Under the pieces are notes generated by a model, which was given only the letters and a program-made list of their open reading frames with translations, had not been told where the DNA came from and did no database searches. From assembly GCA_035504555.1 (NCBI GenBank), contig DATJRP010000047.1:1-64000 (forward strand): DNA of 64,000 nt, in the 5' to 3' direction. Of this stretch, positions 40,684-49,287 are shown piece by piece. The number at the start of each line of letters is the position of its first letter. Positions within the stretch are counted from its first letter, which is position 1. The DNA is from Rhizomicrobium sp035504555. GTDB lineage: Bacteria; Pseudomonadota; Alphaproteobacteria; Micropepsales; Micropepsaceae. The translations under genes and the position numbers were made by a program.

Positions 40684-41496
40684 ATGCATATGCTTTTTAT
40701 CGGCGACATCATCGGAAGACCCGGGCGTGAGGTGGTGGCGGCGGAACTGCCCAAACTGAAGGAGACGCTCGCGCTCGATTTCATCGTCGTCAACGGCGAA
40801 AACCTGGCCGGCGGCTTCGGCGTCACGCGCGCCACGGCGGACGAGATGTTCGCGCTCGGTGTCGACGTCATCACGACGGGCAATCACTGGCTCGACCAGC
40901 GCGAGATTCTCTCCTTCATCGATCACGAAGACCGCATCCTCAGACCGCGGAACTATCCGCCGGGGACGCCCGGCAAAGGCGCGGGCCTGTTCGAAACGCG
41001 CAAGGGCGAGCGCGTGCTCGTGATCAACGTGATGGGCCGGGTGTTCATGGAGGCGCTCGACGATCCCTTCGCCGCGGTTGAGGCGGAGCTTTCGGCGTGT
41101 CCGTTGCGCGAAGGCGCGGACGCGATCCTTGTCGACATGCACGCGGAAGCGACGTCGGAGAAAATGGGCATGGGCCATTTTTGCGACGGCCGTGCGAGCG
41201 TGGTCGTAGGCTCGCATTCGCATGTGCCGACGGCGGATGCGCAGATCTTTCCCGGCGGCACCGCCTATCAGACCGACGCGGGCGCCTGCGCCGATTATGA
41301 TTCCGTCATCGGCATGGAGAAGTTCGAACCGGTGCAGCGCTTCACCAAGAAGATGTCGACCAGCCGCTTCACGCCGGCGACGGGCCCGGCCACGCTGTGC
41401 GGCGTGTTCGTCGAGACCAACGCCAGAGGCCTCGCGAGCCGCATCGAGCCGGTGCGTGTGGGCGGGCGCCTGAAGCAATCCGTCCCCGAACTCTGA
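40684..41496 (+). CDS. YmdB/TIGR00282-family metallophosphoesterase
   Basis: 270 residues. Metal-ligand motifs in order: MLFIGDIIGRPGRE (D), VVNGENLAGG (N/E), TTGNHWLDQ (NH), DMHAEATSEK and GSHSHVPTADAQ (H). Bacterial YmdB hydrolyses cyclic 2',3'-nucleotides/cAMP and, in Bacillus, influences biofilm and motility. Here the gene stands between fau and an XRE regulator. Confidence 0.92.
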   Translation: MHMLFIGDIIGRPGREVVAAELPKLKETLALDFIVVNGENLAGGFGVTRATADEMFALGVDVITTGNHWLDQREILSFIDHEDRILRPRNYPPGTPGKGAGLFETRKGERVLVINVMGRVFMEALDDPFAAVEAELSACPLREGADAILVDMHAEATSEKMGMGHFCDGRASVVVGSHSHVPTADAQIFPGGTAYQTDAGACADYDSVIGMEKFEPVQRFTKKMSTSRFTPATGPATLCGVFVETNARGLASRIEPVRVGGRLKQSVPEL

Positions 41497-41552
41497 GCCT
41501 TTACCTTTGAGGTTATGGAACACGGGCCTCGCATCGCCTAGGCTTGCGCCCC

Positions 41553-42344
41553 ATGAACATCCAGCACCGTCCCGTGGGTGAGCATTTGAGGGCGTGGCGG
41601 CAGCGCCGCCGCAAGAGCCAGCTCGATCTCGCCTGCCAGGCGGACATCTCGACGCGGCATTTGAGCTTCGTCGAGACAGGGCGCGCACTGCCGAGCCGCG
41701 AGATGATTCTGCATCTCGCCGAAGAGCTGGAGATCCCCATGCGCGAACGCAATCTCCTGCTCGTGTCCGCCGGCTATGCGCCGATGTTTCCCGAGCGCCC
41801 GCTCAGCGATCCGGCGATGCAGGCGGCCCGCGCCGCCATCGATCTGATGCTCGAAGGACAGAAGCCGTATCCGGCGTTCGCCATCGACCGGCACTGGCAG
41901 CTCGTCGCCTCCAACCGCGCGCTGCAGGTTCTGTACGAAGGTGTCGCTCCGCGTCTGCTCGAACCGCCGGTCAACGGCGTGCGGCTGATGCTGCATCCCG
42001 ACGGCATGGCGCCGAACATCGTCAATCTTGGCGAATGGCACGAGCATATGCTGAGCCGCCTGAGACAACAGGTGGAGATCACCGCCGATCCCGTTCTCAT
42101 CGATCTGCTGCGCGAGGTGAGCGATTATCCCGCGCCAGAGCCCGATGCAGCACCGCGCGCAGCCGATACCTCCATCATCATGCCGCTCAAGGTCAAAACG
42201 AGCGCCGGACTCATATCGCTCTTCACCACGACCATGGTGTTCGGTTCGCCGGTCGACATCACCCTGTCCGAACTCGCGATCGAATGCTGTTTCGCGGCGG
42301 ACGCCGAGACCGACATACTCGTGCGCCGTCTTTCGCAGTCCTGA
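41553..42344 (+). CDS. XRE family regulator with MmyB-like ligand-binding domain
   Basis: 263 residues from ATG 41553. N-terminal HTH_XRE (EHLRAWRQRRRKSQLDLACQADISTRHLSFVETGR) followed by a PAS-like MmyB ligand-binding domain (YPAFAIDRHWQLVASNRALQVLYEGV, VNGVRLMLHPDGMAP, MPLKVKTSAGLISLFTTTMVFG). Such regulators usually control a neighbouring oxidoreductase or small-molecule enzyme; the adjacent candidates are the SnoaL/hydrolase genes. Ligand unknown. Confidence 0.9.
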   Translation: MNIQHRPVGEHLRAWRQRRRKSQLDLACQADISTRHLSFVETGRALPSREMILHLAEELEIPMRERNLLLVSAGYAPMFPERPLSDPAMQAARAAIDLMLEGQKPYPAFAIDRHWQLVASNRALQVLYEGVAPRLLEPPVNGVRLMLHPDGMAPNIVNLGEWHEHMLSRLRQQVEITADPVLIDLLREVSDYPAPEPDAAPRAADTSIIMPLKVKTSAGLISLFTTTMVFGSPVDITLSELAIECCFAADAETDILVRRLSQS

Positions 42345-42408
42345 TCTGCAAAATTTTCCCCGCATCCTTACCTCGCGCGTAATCGATATCCTTCCCTGAC
42401 GCCTCCAT

Positions 42409-42434
42409 CTTTGTGCTTGAGAACGCGCACAAAG
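42409..42434. promoter_or_regulatory. Inverted repeat overlapping the SnoaL-gene ribosome site
   Basis: CTTTGTGC (42409-42416) and GCACAAAG (42427-42434) are perfect 8-bp arms around a 10-bp spacer, directly before GGGAGCC and ATG 42445. Either an operator (XRE neighbour upstream) or an mRNA hairpin that presents the ribosome site. Confidence 0.45.
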
Positions 42435-42444
42435 GGAGCCAGTC

Positions 42445-42807
42445 ATGAACGCGAACGAATTTGTCGAACGCTATGTCGCCGTCTGGAACGAGCCTGATGA
42501 AAGCGTGCGGCGGGCCCGCGTCGCGGAACTCTGGGCGCGGGACGGCGCGCATTTCACCAACGCATCGGAAGCGCGCGGTCACGAGGCCATCGCGGAGACG
42601 ATCGCGCGCATCTTCGATCGCTACGTCGGCGGCAGCGGTTTCAATTTCCGCGCCCTGAACGGCGTCGATGCGCATCACAGCACGGTCAAGTTCTATTGGG
42701 CGTTGATGCCCGCCGGCGGCGGCATGGCGCGCGCGGTGATTTCGAATTTTCTCGTGCTCGACGACGAAGGCCGTATCCGCGCCGATTACGAGTTCATCGA
42801 ACCGTGA
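42445..42807 (+). CDS. SnoaL-like/NTF2-fold small protein
   Basis: 120 residues. Cone-shaped NTF2-like fold: NEFVERYVAVWNEPDESVRRARVAELWARDGAHFTN at the start, IFDRYVGGSGFNFRALNGVDAHHSTVKFYW in the middle and FLVLDDEGRIRADYEFIEP at the end. Family members act as isomerases, dehydratases or ligand carriers. GGGAGCC precedes the ATG. It lies 19 bp before the alpha/beta hydrolase gene; possible operon. Confidence 0.8.
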   Translation: MNANEFVERYVAVWNEPDESVRRARVAELWARDGAHFTNASEARGHEAIAETIARIFDRYVGGSGFNFRALNGVDAHHSTVKFYWALMPAGGGMARAVISNFLVLDDEGRIRADYEFIEP

Positions 42808-42826
42808 CGTGAAGGAGGGGACGGAA

Positions 42827-43735
42827 ATGAAACGACGCGATCTGTTGAAAGCCGCGGCCGTGCTCGGCGCAGCGGGATTGTCCGCGCAAAGCGAGTCCGC
42901 CGCGGCAGCAAACCGGGAAGGAAATACCATGGCTTATGTGGAAGCACGCGACGGCACGAAGCTCTTTTGCCGTTCCTGGGGCGAAGGAAGACCGGTTCTG
43001 TTTGCGGCAGCCTGGATGCTCAATTCGCAGGCCTGGCAATATCAGATGCTGCCGCTGTCCGAAGCCGGCTATCGCTGCATCGCCTTCGACCGGCGCGGAC
43101 ACGGCCGTTCGGAGGATCCGGGCCGGAACTTCGACGTGGATACGCTCGCCGATGACGTGGCGCGCGTGATGGATGCGTTCGAACTTCGCGACGCGACGCT
43201 TGTCGGTCATTCGCTCGGCGGAGCGGAAGTCGTGCGCTATGTCACCAATCACGGGCCCTCGCGCGTCAGGAGCCTGATCCTCGTCGCGCCGATAACGCCC
43301 TGTGTCCTGAAATCCGCCGACAATGCGGACGGCATCGATCCGAGCTTCTTCGCGGGCCTGCGCGCTGCGGCGGCCAGAGATTTCCCCGGCATCATCGCGG
43401 CCAATATGCGCCCGTTCGTGACGCCGGAGACATCGCAGGCGCTGCTCGACTGGGTGATTGCCATGACGCAGGACAATTCGCTGAAGGCGATCATCGAATG
43501 CAATCGCGCCTACACCGTGGCGGACTTCCGCCCCGAGCTTCCGAAGATCACCCTGCCGACGCTGATCATCCAGGGCACGGCCGACGTGTCGGCGCCGATC
43601 GACATCACCGGACGCAAGACGGCGGCGCTCCTTCCGAATGCCCGTCTCGACGTCGTGGAAGGCGCGCCGCACGGCCTGATCTTTACGCACATGGAGCGCG
43701 TCAACGCCGATATCCTCGATTTTCTGAAGGGCTGA
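42827..43735 (+). CDS. Tat-exported alpha/beta hydrolase
   Basis: 302 residues from ATG 42827, preceded by AAGGAGGGG. Twin-arginine signal peptide (KRRDLLKAAAVLGAAGLSA). Hydrolase fold with nucleophile elbow GHSLGG, acid GTADVSAP and catalytic His in GAPHGL; oxyanion and FDRRGHGRSE strand as in chloroperoxidase/esterase-type (haloperoxidase-like) enzymes. Substrate unknown; export by Tat suggests it is folded in the cytoplasm. Follows the SnoaL gene. Confidence 0.9.
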   Translation: MKRRDLLKAAAVLGAAGLSAQSESAAAANREGNTMAYVEARDGTKLFCRSWGEGRPVLFAAAWMLNSQAWQYQMLPLSEAGYRCIAFDRRGHGRSEDPGRNFDVDTLADDVARVMDAFELRDATLVGHSLGGAEVVRYVTNHGPSRVRSLILVAPITPCVLKSADNADGIDPSFFAGLRAAAARDFPGIIAANMRPFVTPETSQALLDWVIAMTQDNSLKAIIECNRAYTVADFRPELPKITLPTLIIQGTADVSAPIDITGRKTAALLPNARLDVVEGAPHGLIFTHMERVNADILDFLKG

Positions 43736-43801
43736 TATGCGCTGGTAAGATCGCCTTTCGTTCTTATATCGGCCCTGCAGTCCTCTTGAGGCGAGAAAGG
43801 C

Positions 43802-44233
43802 ATGGTTCCCTTCGAACTTCGCGCCATCGATCACGTGGTTCTGCGTATCGCCGATCTGAAGAAGAGCCTGGCCTTCTACGGCGACGTACTTGGTTGCTCG
43901 ATCGACAACCGTCAGGACGCGATCGGTCTGGTCCAACTCCGGGCCGGTCGCTCGCTCATCGATCTGATCCCGCTCGACGGCGCGCTCGGCCGCACGGGCG
44001 GGGCTGCGCCCGGCAAGGAGGGGCGCAACGTCGATCATTTCGCGCTGCAGGTTGCGCCCTTCGACGAGGCGGCGATCAGAGCCCATCTGGCGCGCCATGG
44101 CGCCGAGATCGTGCAGGCCGGCCAGCGCTACGGCGCGGAGGGCAATGGCCCTTCGATCTACGTCACCGATCCGGACGGCAACGTCGTGGAGCTGAAAGGT
44201 CCGGCGAATGAGGGTCAGTCGGACAAGGCTTGA
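43802..44233 (+). CDS. VOC family (glyoxalase-fold) protein
   Basis: 143 residues, two beta-alpha-beta-beta-beta repeats: IDHVVLRIADLKKSLAFYGDVLGCSIDN and RNVDHFALQVAPFDEAAIRAHLARHGAEIV, with the final IYVTDPDGNVVELKG. Metal ligands are consistent with H13 and E-type positions of VOC proteins. Function not assignable (dioxygenase, isomerase, resistance). Stands between the hydrolase and yebC. Confidence 0.85.
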   Translation: MVPFELRAIDHVVLRIADLKKSLAFYGDVLGCSIDNRQDAIGLVQLRAGRSLIDLIPLDGALGRTGGAAPGKEGRNVDHFALQVAPFDEAAIRAHLARHGAEIVQAGQRYGAEGNGPSIYVTDPDGNVVELKGPANEGQSDKA

Positions 44234-44288
44234 ACTCGCCCCGCGGGCCCGGCTATCTCACGGCCGTTTCGCGTGAGAGCATACAGCC

Positions 44289-45035
44289 ATGGCCGGTCAT
44301 TCCCAGTACAAGAACATCATGTTCCGCAAGGGGCGCCAGGATAAGGAGCGCTCCAAGCTCTTCTCCAAGCTCGCCCGCGAAATCACGGTGGCGGCCAAGC
44401 AGGGCATGCCCGATCCGGTCCACAACCCGCGCCTGCGCGCGGCGATCCTGGCCGCGCGCGAAGAGAACATGCCGAAGGACAATATCGAGCGTGCCATCAA
44501 GAAGGCATCCGGCGGCGATGCGGAAAATATCGAAGAGGTGCGTTACGAAGGCTACGGCCCCGGCGGCACAGCGTTCATCATCGAGGCCCTGACCGACAAT
44601 CGCAACCGCACCGCGGCGGACATTCGCGCGGCGTTCTCGAAGTTCGGCGGTGCGCTGGGGGAGACGAATTCGGTCGCGTTTCTCTTTAGCCACGTCGGCT
44701 CGATCGTCTATCCGAAGGACAAGGGCAGCGACGACGCGATGCTGGAAGCCGCCATCGAAGCCGGCGCCGACGAATGCGTCTCGAACGACGACGGCCACGA
44801 ATTTCTCTGCCGCATCGAGGATTACGGCAGCGTGCGCGACGCGCTGGAAGCGAAGTTCGGCAGGCCGCAATCGGCGTCGATCATCTGGCGGGCGCAGAAC
44901 AATGTCGCGGTGAACGACGAGGCGGGCGAGACGCTCGTCAAACTGATCGACACGCTCGACGACCACGACGACGTGCAGCACATCTACGGCAATTACGAAC
45001 TGTCCGAAGCGCTGATGGAGAAGCTGGCGGGGTAG
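44289..45035 (+). CDS. yebC: YebC/PmpR-family translation/transcription regulator
   Basis: 248 residues. N-terminal MAGHSQYKNIMFRKGRQDKERSKLFSKLAREITVAAKQG, DNIERAIKKASGG and C-terminal DDVQHIYGNYELSEALMEKLAG are diagnostic. YebC proteins assist ribosomes on difficult proline motifs and were earlier described as DNA-binding PmpR. Usual neighbour is ruvC; here a five-kb insertion of other genes separates them. A TCTCACG/CGTGAGA hairpin (44256-44278) precedes the start. Confidence 0.97.
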   Translation: MAGHSQYKNIMFRKGRQDKERSKLFSKLAREITVAAKQGMPDPVHNPRLRAAILAAREENMPKDNIERAIKKASGGDAENIEEVRYEGYGPGGTAFIIEALTDNRNRTAADIRAAFSKFGGALGETNSVAFLFSHVGSIVYPKDKGSDDAMLEAAIEAGADECVSNDDGHEFLCRIEDYGSVRDALEAKFGRPQSASIIWRAQNNVAVNDEAGETLVKLIDTLDDHDDVQHIYGNYELSEALMEKLAG

Positions 45036-45054
45036 TCGACCGCAAGGGGGCAAT

Positions 45055-47238
45055 GTGCGGATCATTGGTATTGTTGGGATAGCGGCGACGCTGTTGTTCG
45101 CCGTACCGGCCTTTGCCGCCGACGACATGACCCGCTGGAAGCAGGAAGCCGCAGCCGTCGAGATCGTGCGCGACGATTGGGGCATCGCCCATGTCCATGG
45201 CAGGACCGACGCCGACGCCGTCTTCGGCATGATCTATGCGCAATGCGAGGACGATTTCGCGCGCGTGGAAGAGAACTATCTGACGGCGCTGGGTTTGCGC
45301 GCGGAAGCCGAAGGCAAGGCTGAGATCTGGCAGGACCTCCGCCAGAAGATGTTCGTCGATCCCGATGTGCTCAAGGCCGACTATGCGAAGAGCCCCGTTT
45401 GGCTCAAGAAATTGATGAACGCCTGGGCCGACGGGCTTAATTACTATCTCGCCACGCATCCCGCCGTGAAGCCGCGCGTCATCGCACATTACGAACCGTG
45501 GATGGCGCTCTCCTTCACGGAAGGCAGCATCGGCGGCGACATCGAACGCGCGCCGCTCACGCAGCTGGAAGATTTCTACGGCCGCCAGAAACTCGGTATG
45601 ACGGATGAGGAGCGGGGATATGTGTCGCGAGAGCCGAGCGGCTCCAACGGCATCGCCGTTGCGCCCAGGGATTCCGCCGACGGCCATGCGCTCCTGCTCA
45701 TCAATCCGCACGTGACGTTCTTCTTCCGCTCCGAACTGCAGATGACAAGCGACGAAGGTCTCGACGCCTACGGCGCCGCCACCTGGGGCCAGTTCTTCAT
45801 CTATCAGGGCTTCAATCCGCATATCGGCTGGATGCACACGTCGACCGGCGTGGACAATGTCGACGAATTCACGGAGACGACCTTCTGCGCCGCGAACGGC
45901 AAGTTCTCTTATAAATACGGCGACGCCTGGCGGCCCATGATCCCGCGCAAGATCACGGTCGCCTATCGCGGCGATGACGGCAGCCGCAAATCGCGCAGCT
46001 TCATCGTCTATTACACGAGCCATGGCCCTGTCATTCGCGCGGACGCGGATGGCAGGCTGATCACGCTGGCGCTGATGAACAGGCCGATCGAGGCCTTGGA
46101 GCAATCCTTCCTGCGCACCAAGGCGCACGACTTCGCTTCGTTCATGAAGGTGGCGGCGCTGCGGGCCAATTCCTCGAACAACACGATCTTCGCGGACACG
46201 AAGGGCGAGATCGCGTTCCTCACGCCGCAATTCATGCCGAAGCGCGACGACCGTTTCGATTACACGAAGCCTGTCGACGGTGCCGATCCCAGGACCGATT
46301 GGCAGGGCCTGATCCCGCTCGATGAATTGCCGCAAGCCGTCAATCCGGCGAACGGCTGGGTCTTCAACACCAATGACTGGCCTTATTCCGCGGCGGGCCC
46401 TGACAGTCCCCGACGCGAGGATTTCCCGCGCTACTTCGATACGGCGGGCGAAAATTCGCGCGGGCTCCATGCGACCGAGATGCTGAGCACGCGGCACGAC
46501 CTCACGCTCGAATCCCTGCAGGCGCTTGCCTTCGATCCCTATCTGCCCGGCTTCGCGCGGCTCGTTCCGGAATTGACGGACGCGTACGATCGTCTTCCCG
46601 CCGGCGATCCGCTGCGCGCGCGCCTGAAGGGGCAGATCGCGCTGCTGCGCGGCTGGGATTTCAAATGGTCGGATCATTCGCTGGCGACGACGCTGGCGGT
46701 CGTGTGGGGCGATACGCTGTGGGACAAGATCATTGCCGCGGCGAAAGCGGCACACGTCGTTGCACACGATGCGCTGTCCGATCGCACCACAGGCGCGGAG
46801 AAGCTTCGGGCGCTCGCCGACGCGTCCGATCGGCTGCAGAAAGATTTCGGCACCTGGCGCATCGCCTGGGGTGCGTTCAACCGCTATCAGCGCGTGCGCG
46901 ACGATATCGGCGAACCGCGTTTCAGCGACGATCAGCCCAGCATTCCCGCGCCGTTCACCTCGTCGCGCTGGGGCTCGCTCGCCTCCTTCGGCGCCGGCCG
47001 TTTTCCGGGCACGAAGCGCTACTACGGCGTGAAGGGTAACAGTTTTGTGGCGATCATCGATTTCGGGCCGAAGATCCGCGCCGTGGCCGTCAGCACCGGC
47101 GGCGAGAGCGGCGATCCGAAGTCGCCGCATTTCAACGATCAGGCCCTGCGCTACGCGCGCGGCGAATTGCGGCCTGTCTATTTTTATCCCACCGATCTCG
47201 CAGGCCACATCGAACGCGACTATCATCCCGGCACATAA
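45055..47238 (+). CDS. Penicillin acylase family N-terminal-nucleophile hydrolase
   Basis: 727 residues. Signal peptide (residues 1-21, AFAA). Alpha-chain part: VEIVRDDWGIAHVHGRTDADAVFGMIYAQCEDDFARVE. The autocatalytic site is the serine of GSN (Ser197, in EPSGSNGIAVAP), which starts the beta chain after processing, followed by LLLINPHVTFF and a long C-terminal domain. Relatives are quorum-quenching acyl-homoserine-lactone acylases and penicillin/cephalosporin acylases; the substrate here is open. Starts 19 bp after yebC. Confidence 0.9.
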   Translation: MRIIGIVGIAATLLFAVPAFAADDMTRWKQEAAAVEIVRDDWGIAHVHGRTDADAVFGMIYAQCEDDFARVEENYLTALGLRAEAEGKAEIWQDLRQKMFVDPDVLKADYAKSPVWLKKLMNAWADGLNYYLATHPAVKPRVIAHYEPWMALSFTEGSIGGDIERAPLTQLEDFYGRQKLGMTDEERGYVSREPSGSNGIAVAPRDSADGHALLLINPHVTFFFRSELQMTSDEGLDAYGAATWGQFFIYQGFNPHIGWMHTSTGVDNVDEFTETTFCAANGKFSYKYGDAWRPMIPRKITVAYRGDDGSRKSRSFIVYYTSHGPVIRADADGRLITLALMNRPIEALEQSFLRTKAHDFASFMKVAALRANSSNNTIFADTKGEIAFLTPQFMPKRDDRFDYTKPVDGADPRTDWQGLIPLDELPQAVNPANGWVFNTNDWPYSAAGPDSPRREDFPRYFDTAGENSRGLHATEMLSTRHDLTLESLQALAFDPYLPGFARLVPELTDAYDRLPAGDPLRARLKGQIALLRGWDFKWSDHSLATTLAVVWGDTLWDKIIAAAKAAHVVAHDALSDRTTGAEKLRALADASDRLQKDFGTWRIAWGAFNRYQRVRDDIGEPRFSDDQPSIPAPFTSSRWGSLASFGAGRFPGTKRYYGVKGNSFVAIIDFGPKIRAVAVSTGGESGDPKSPHFNDQALRYARGELRPVYFYPTDLAGHIERDYHPGT

Positions 47239-47252
47239 CCGGGCCGGCGCTG

Positions 47253-48569
47253 ATGCGTAAATTTCTTGTCATGATGGCCGTGGGCCTGTGCGCGGCGTTC
47301 GGCGCGCAGGCGGCGCCGCGCGAATTCTTCTCCGGCTATATCGGCACCGTCCCGCCCAACAAGGAAGACCAGGCGAAGACCTATTTCGACCGGCCCGAAG
47401 TGCGCAGGCTTCTGGCGGCGCTGGAGAATGGCGGCATTCTCGAAACCGCCGCGGCCAACATGCTGGCGGGCAGCGAGACGCAACTCGCCGATCTCGAACG
47501 GCTGCATCTCGTGCGCGACGACAAGGGCATGGTGCGTCTGGGCTTTCCCTATTTCACGGCGAACGACATCGCGCTCATTCATGCGGTCGCGGACAAATAC
47601 GTGCCGACACTGATCGCGGCGTATAAAACGCGCGAGGCCGATCTTGACACCATTCTGGCGCGTTATCCGGTCGCGAGTGTCGACCGCAAGCGGCTCGCCT
47701 TCGTCGTGCTGGCGGGCTTCAGCCTCAACTGGGATGCGCTCGACTTTCTCGCCGAGAGGAAATATCGCCAGCCGATTCTGATCCAGGGGCCTGGCTGGCA
47801 ATACGGTTTCTGGGCGTCGGAAGACGTGCCGGGGTATTCCTACAAAGGCTGTTACTGGGGCAGCAGCAGTTTCCCGGCGGACAATTACAATCTCTCGCCG
47901 CCGCTGGATTTCACCTTCTCGTCTTTGGGCGATCCCGACAGCGATCCGCGCATGAGTTTTCCGGATCTGCTCGCCATGCCCGAACAGGACATGTCGCCGC
48001 CGATCCGCGCTGCCGCCGAAAAGCTCGGCCTGCATGACGACAATTCGATGGGGCTGGGCCTCAAGAATGTCGTAGGCCTCGATCGTGCGCGAAGCTTCGG
48101 CGCGATTCTTTTCGCCATGCGGGCGGGCGTGCAGACGCGCGACAATATTTGCGCAATGTTGCCGGCTGAAGAAGCGCCCGATTGCGATGGCGAACTCGGG
48201 CTTCTGGCGGCGGCGGGGTACGCGAAAGTCTCCGCCGATGAGCATTGGGCGCTCCTTGTGCCCGTGCTCGATACGAGCGACAAGCCGATGCTCGATGCCG
48301 CGCTGGCGCTCAGTCGCCGCGTGATCGCAGATTGGCTCGCGCAGAATTATGCGCCCATCCACCACGAACTCTTCCGGCTGACCGCTGTGCGCCAGGGCGT
48401 TCCGTACCCTGCGTTGTTCAGCCAGATCTGGCACGAATTGTTCGGGCTGGCGACGCGCGATCTTGTGGCCGAAGGCATCATCGAAGATCCGCGCGGTCCG
48501 GACGCTGTCTGGCAGGGCTCCGTCCCGGCCCTGTGGCGTACGGCCGACTTTCATCACGATTGGCAATAA
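47253..48569 (+). CDS. Secreted protein of unknown function
   Basis: 438 residues. Signal peptide to about residue 20 (GAQAAPRE). The region 60-115 (LETAAANMLAGSETQLADLERLHLVRDDKGMVRLGFPYFTANDIALI) resembles a winged-helix arrangement, yet the protein is exported; the rest is unfamiliar with scattered Trp/Tyr (GYSYKGCYWGSSSFPADNYN). No domain recognised. It follows the acylase by 14 bp and precedes a truncated signal-peptide gene by 8 bp, so it belongs to the acylase operon. Confidence 0.7.
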   Translation: MRKFLVMMAVGLCAAFGAQAAPREFFSGYIGTVPPNKEDQAKTYFDRPEVRRLLAALENGGILETAAANMLAGSETQLADLERLHLVRDDKGMVRLGFPYFTANDIALIHAVADKYVPTLIAAYKTREADLDTILARYPVASVDRKRLAFVVLAGFSLNWDALDFLAERKYRQPILIQGPGWQYGFWASEDVPGYSYKGCYWGSSSFPADNYNLSPPLDFTFSSLGDPDSDPRMSFPDLLAMPEQDMSPPIRAAAEKLGLHDDNSMGLGLKNVVGLDRARSFGAILFAMRAGVQTRDNICAMLPAEEAPDCDGELGLLAAAGYAKVSADEHWALLVPVLDTSDKPMLDAALALSRRVIADWLAQNYAPIHHELFRLTAVRQGVPYPALFSQIWHELFGLATRDLVAEGIIEDPRGPDAVWQGSVPALWRTADFHHDWQ

Positions 48570-48577
48570 AGGGACCC

Positions 48578-48640
48578 ATGCTTCATCGAACGTTGATCGC
48601 GCTGGCCATGCTCATGAGCTTGGCGCAGCCGGCCTTCGCC
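48578..48640 (+). pseudogene. Truncated gene: signal peptide of a lost exported protein
   Basis: An ORF beginning at ATG 48578, 8 bp after the preceding stop, encodes a clean signal peptide of 21 residues (ALAMLMSLAQPAFA), then at about 48640 runs straight into the antisense of another truncated gene. Homology to anything after the signal peptide is lost. It was the last gene of the acylase operon before a deletion. Confidence 0.7.
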
Positions 48641-48742
48641 GGCGATGCTTTCGCCTTCGTCGGCGGAGCCGTACATCCCCATGCAGCCGAGACCCAACGC
48701 GGAGACAAGAGGACCGGATTTGCCAAGGCGGCGCGTTTTCAT
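48641..48742 (-). pseudogene. Truncated aldo/keto reductase, N-terminal fragment
   Basis: From ATG 48742 the minus strand encodes KTRRLGKSGPLVSALGLG, CMGMYGSADEGESIA, the unmistakable start of an aldo/keto reductase (about 34 residues). After that the sequence becomes the reverse complement of the signal-peptide fragment. The upstream region retains a GTTCGGC/GCCGAAC dyad (48763-48769, 48781-48787), likely its original operator. The catalytic Tyr and NADPH site are lost. Confidence 0.8.
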
Positions 48743-48814
48743 GTGTGGCCTCTTTGTTGTCTGTTCGGCGCGCGTTTGTTGCCGAACGTGCGAAATTCCT
48801 GGACCCTTTGATCG

Positions 48815-49285
48815 GTGCTGGCCGATCTCGAAGCTGAGTGGCTCAATTCGAGTCTGTTATCGCGACAGTGGCCGCTTTTGGAAATTGCGCCGCGCGATCC
48901 GCGATTGGCTTCTCGCCGGACTTGCGAGTCGCCATTTCGCTCGCGGTCGCCCTTATTTTGTTCCGAATCTGTTCCCATATCTCCAAAAGGAAATGGCGCA
49001 ATAAAGCAAAGAAGCGACCGTCGCCTGCCCGATGCACTGACAGGCTTCTTCTACATCTTTTCAAAAATCAATTTTGACGATCCATGGCTCAATACGGCTC
49101 GCAATGCTGAAGCCACGGAAGATGAATTAGAACAGCTCAACATTCCGGAGCATCTCGCGCCAGAATTTCGGAGGTTCCGTTACATCTTTGATCCGCACAA
49201 GCATCGCCTGTTCTTCGAGATATACACGCGGGATCGGGATACGATTTCTATAGAGGGGCTCGTTCGCTTTATCCGGTTGTCCTGA
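48815..49285 (+). CDS. Cassette gene 1, unknown function, 5' end doubtful
   Basis: The reading frame from GTG 48815 encodes 156 residues, but the first 70 or so look non-coding-like (Ser/Arg-rich), and the start falls inside the terminal repeat. The C-terminal part from about residue 73 has real protein character: GFFYIFSKINFDDPW, NIPEHLAPEFRRFRYIFDP and HKHRLFFEIYTRD. From memory this resembles DUF4747-type proteins, weakly and unverified. Possibly a gene truncated at its 5' end by the cassette boundary. Two bases separate its stop from gene 2. Confidence 0.45.
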   Translation: MLADLEAEWLNSSLLSRQWPLLEIAPRDPRLASRRTCESPFRSRSPLFCSESVPISPKGNGAIKQRSDRRLPDALTGFFYIFSKINFDDPWLNTARNAEATEDELEQLNIPEHLAPEFRRFRYIFDPHKHRLFFEIYTRDRDTISIEGLVRFIRLS

Positions 49286-49287
49286 GC

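Noticed and set aside
44938..47226. 762-codon ORF on the minus strand
   Set aside because: Antisense shadow of the penicillin-acylase-family gene.
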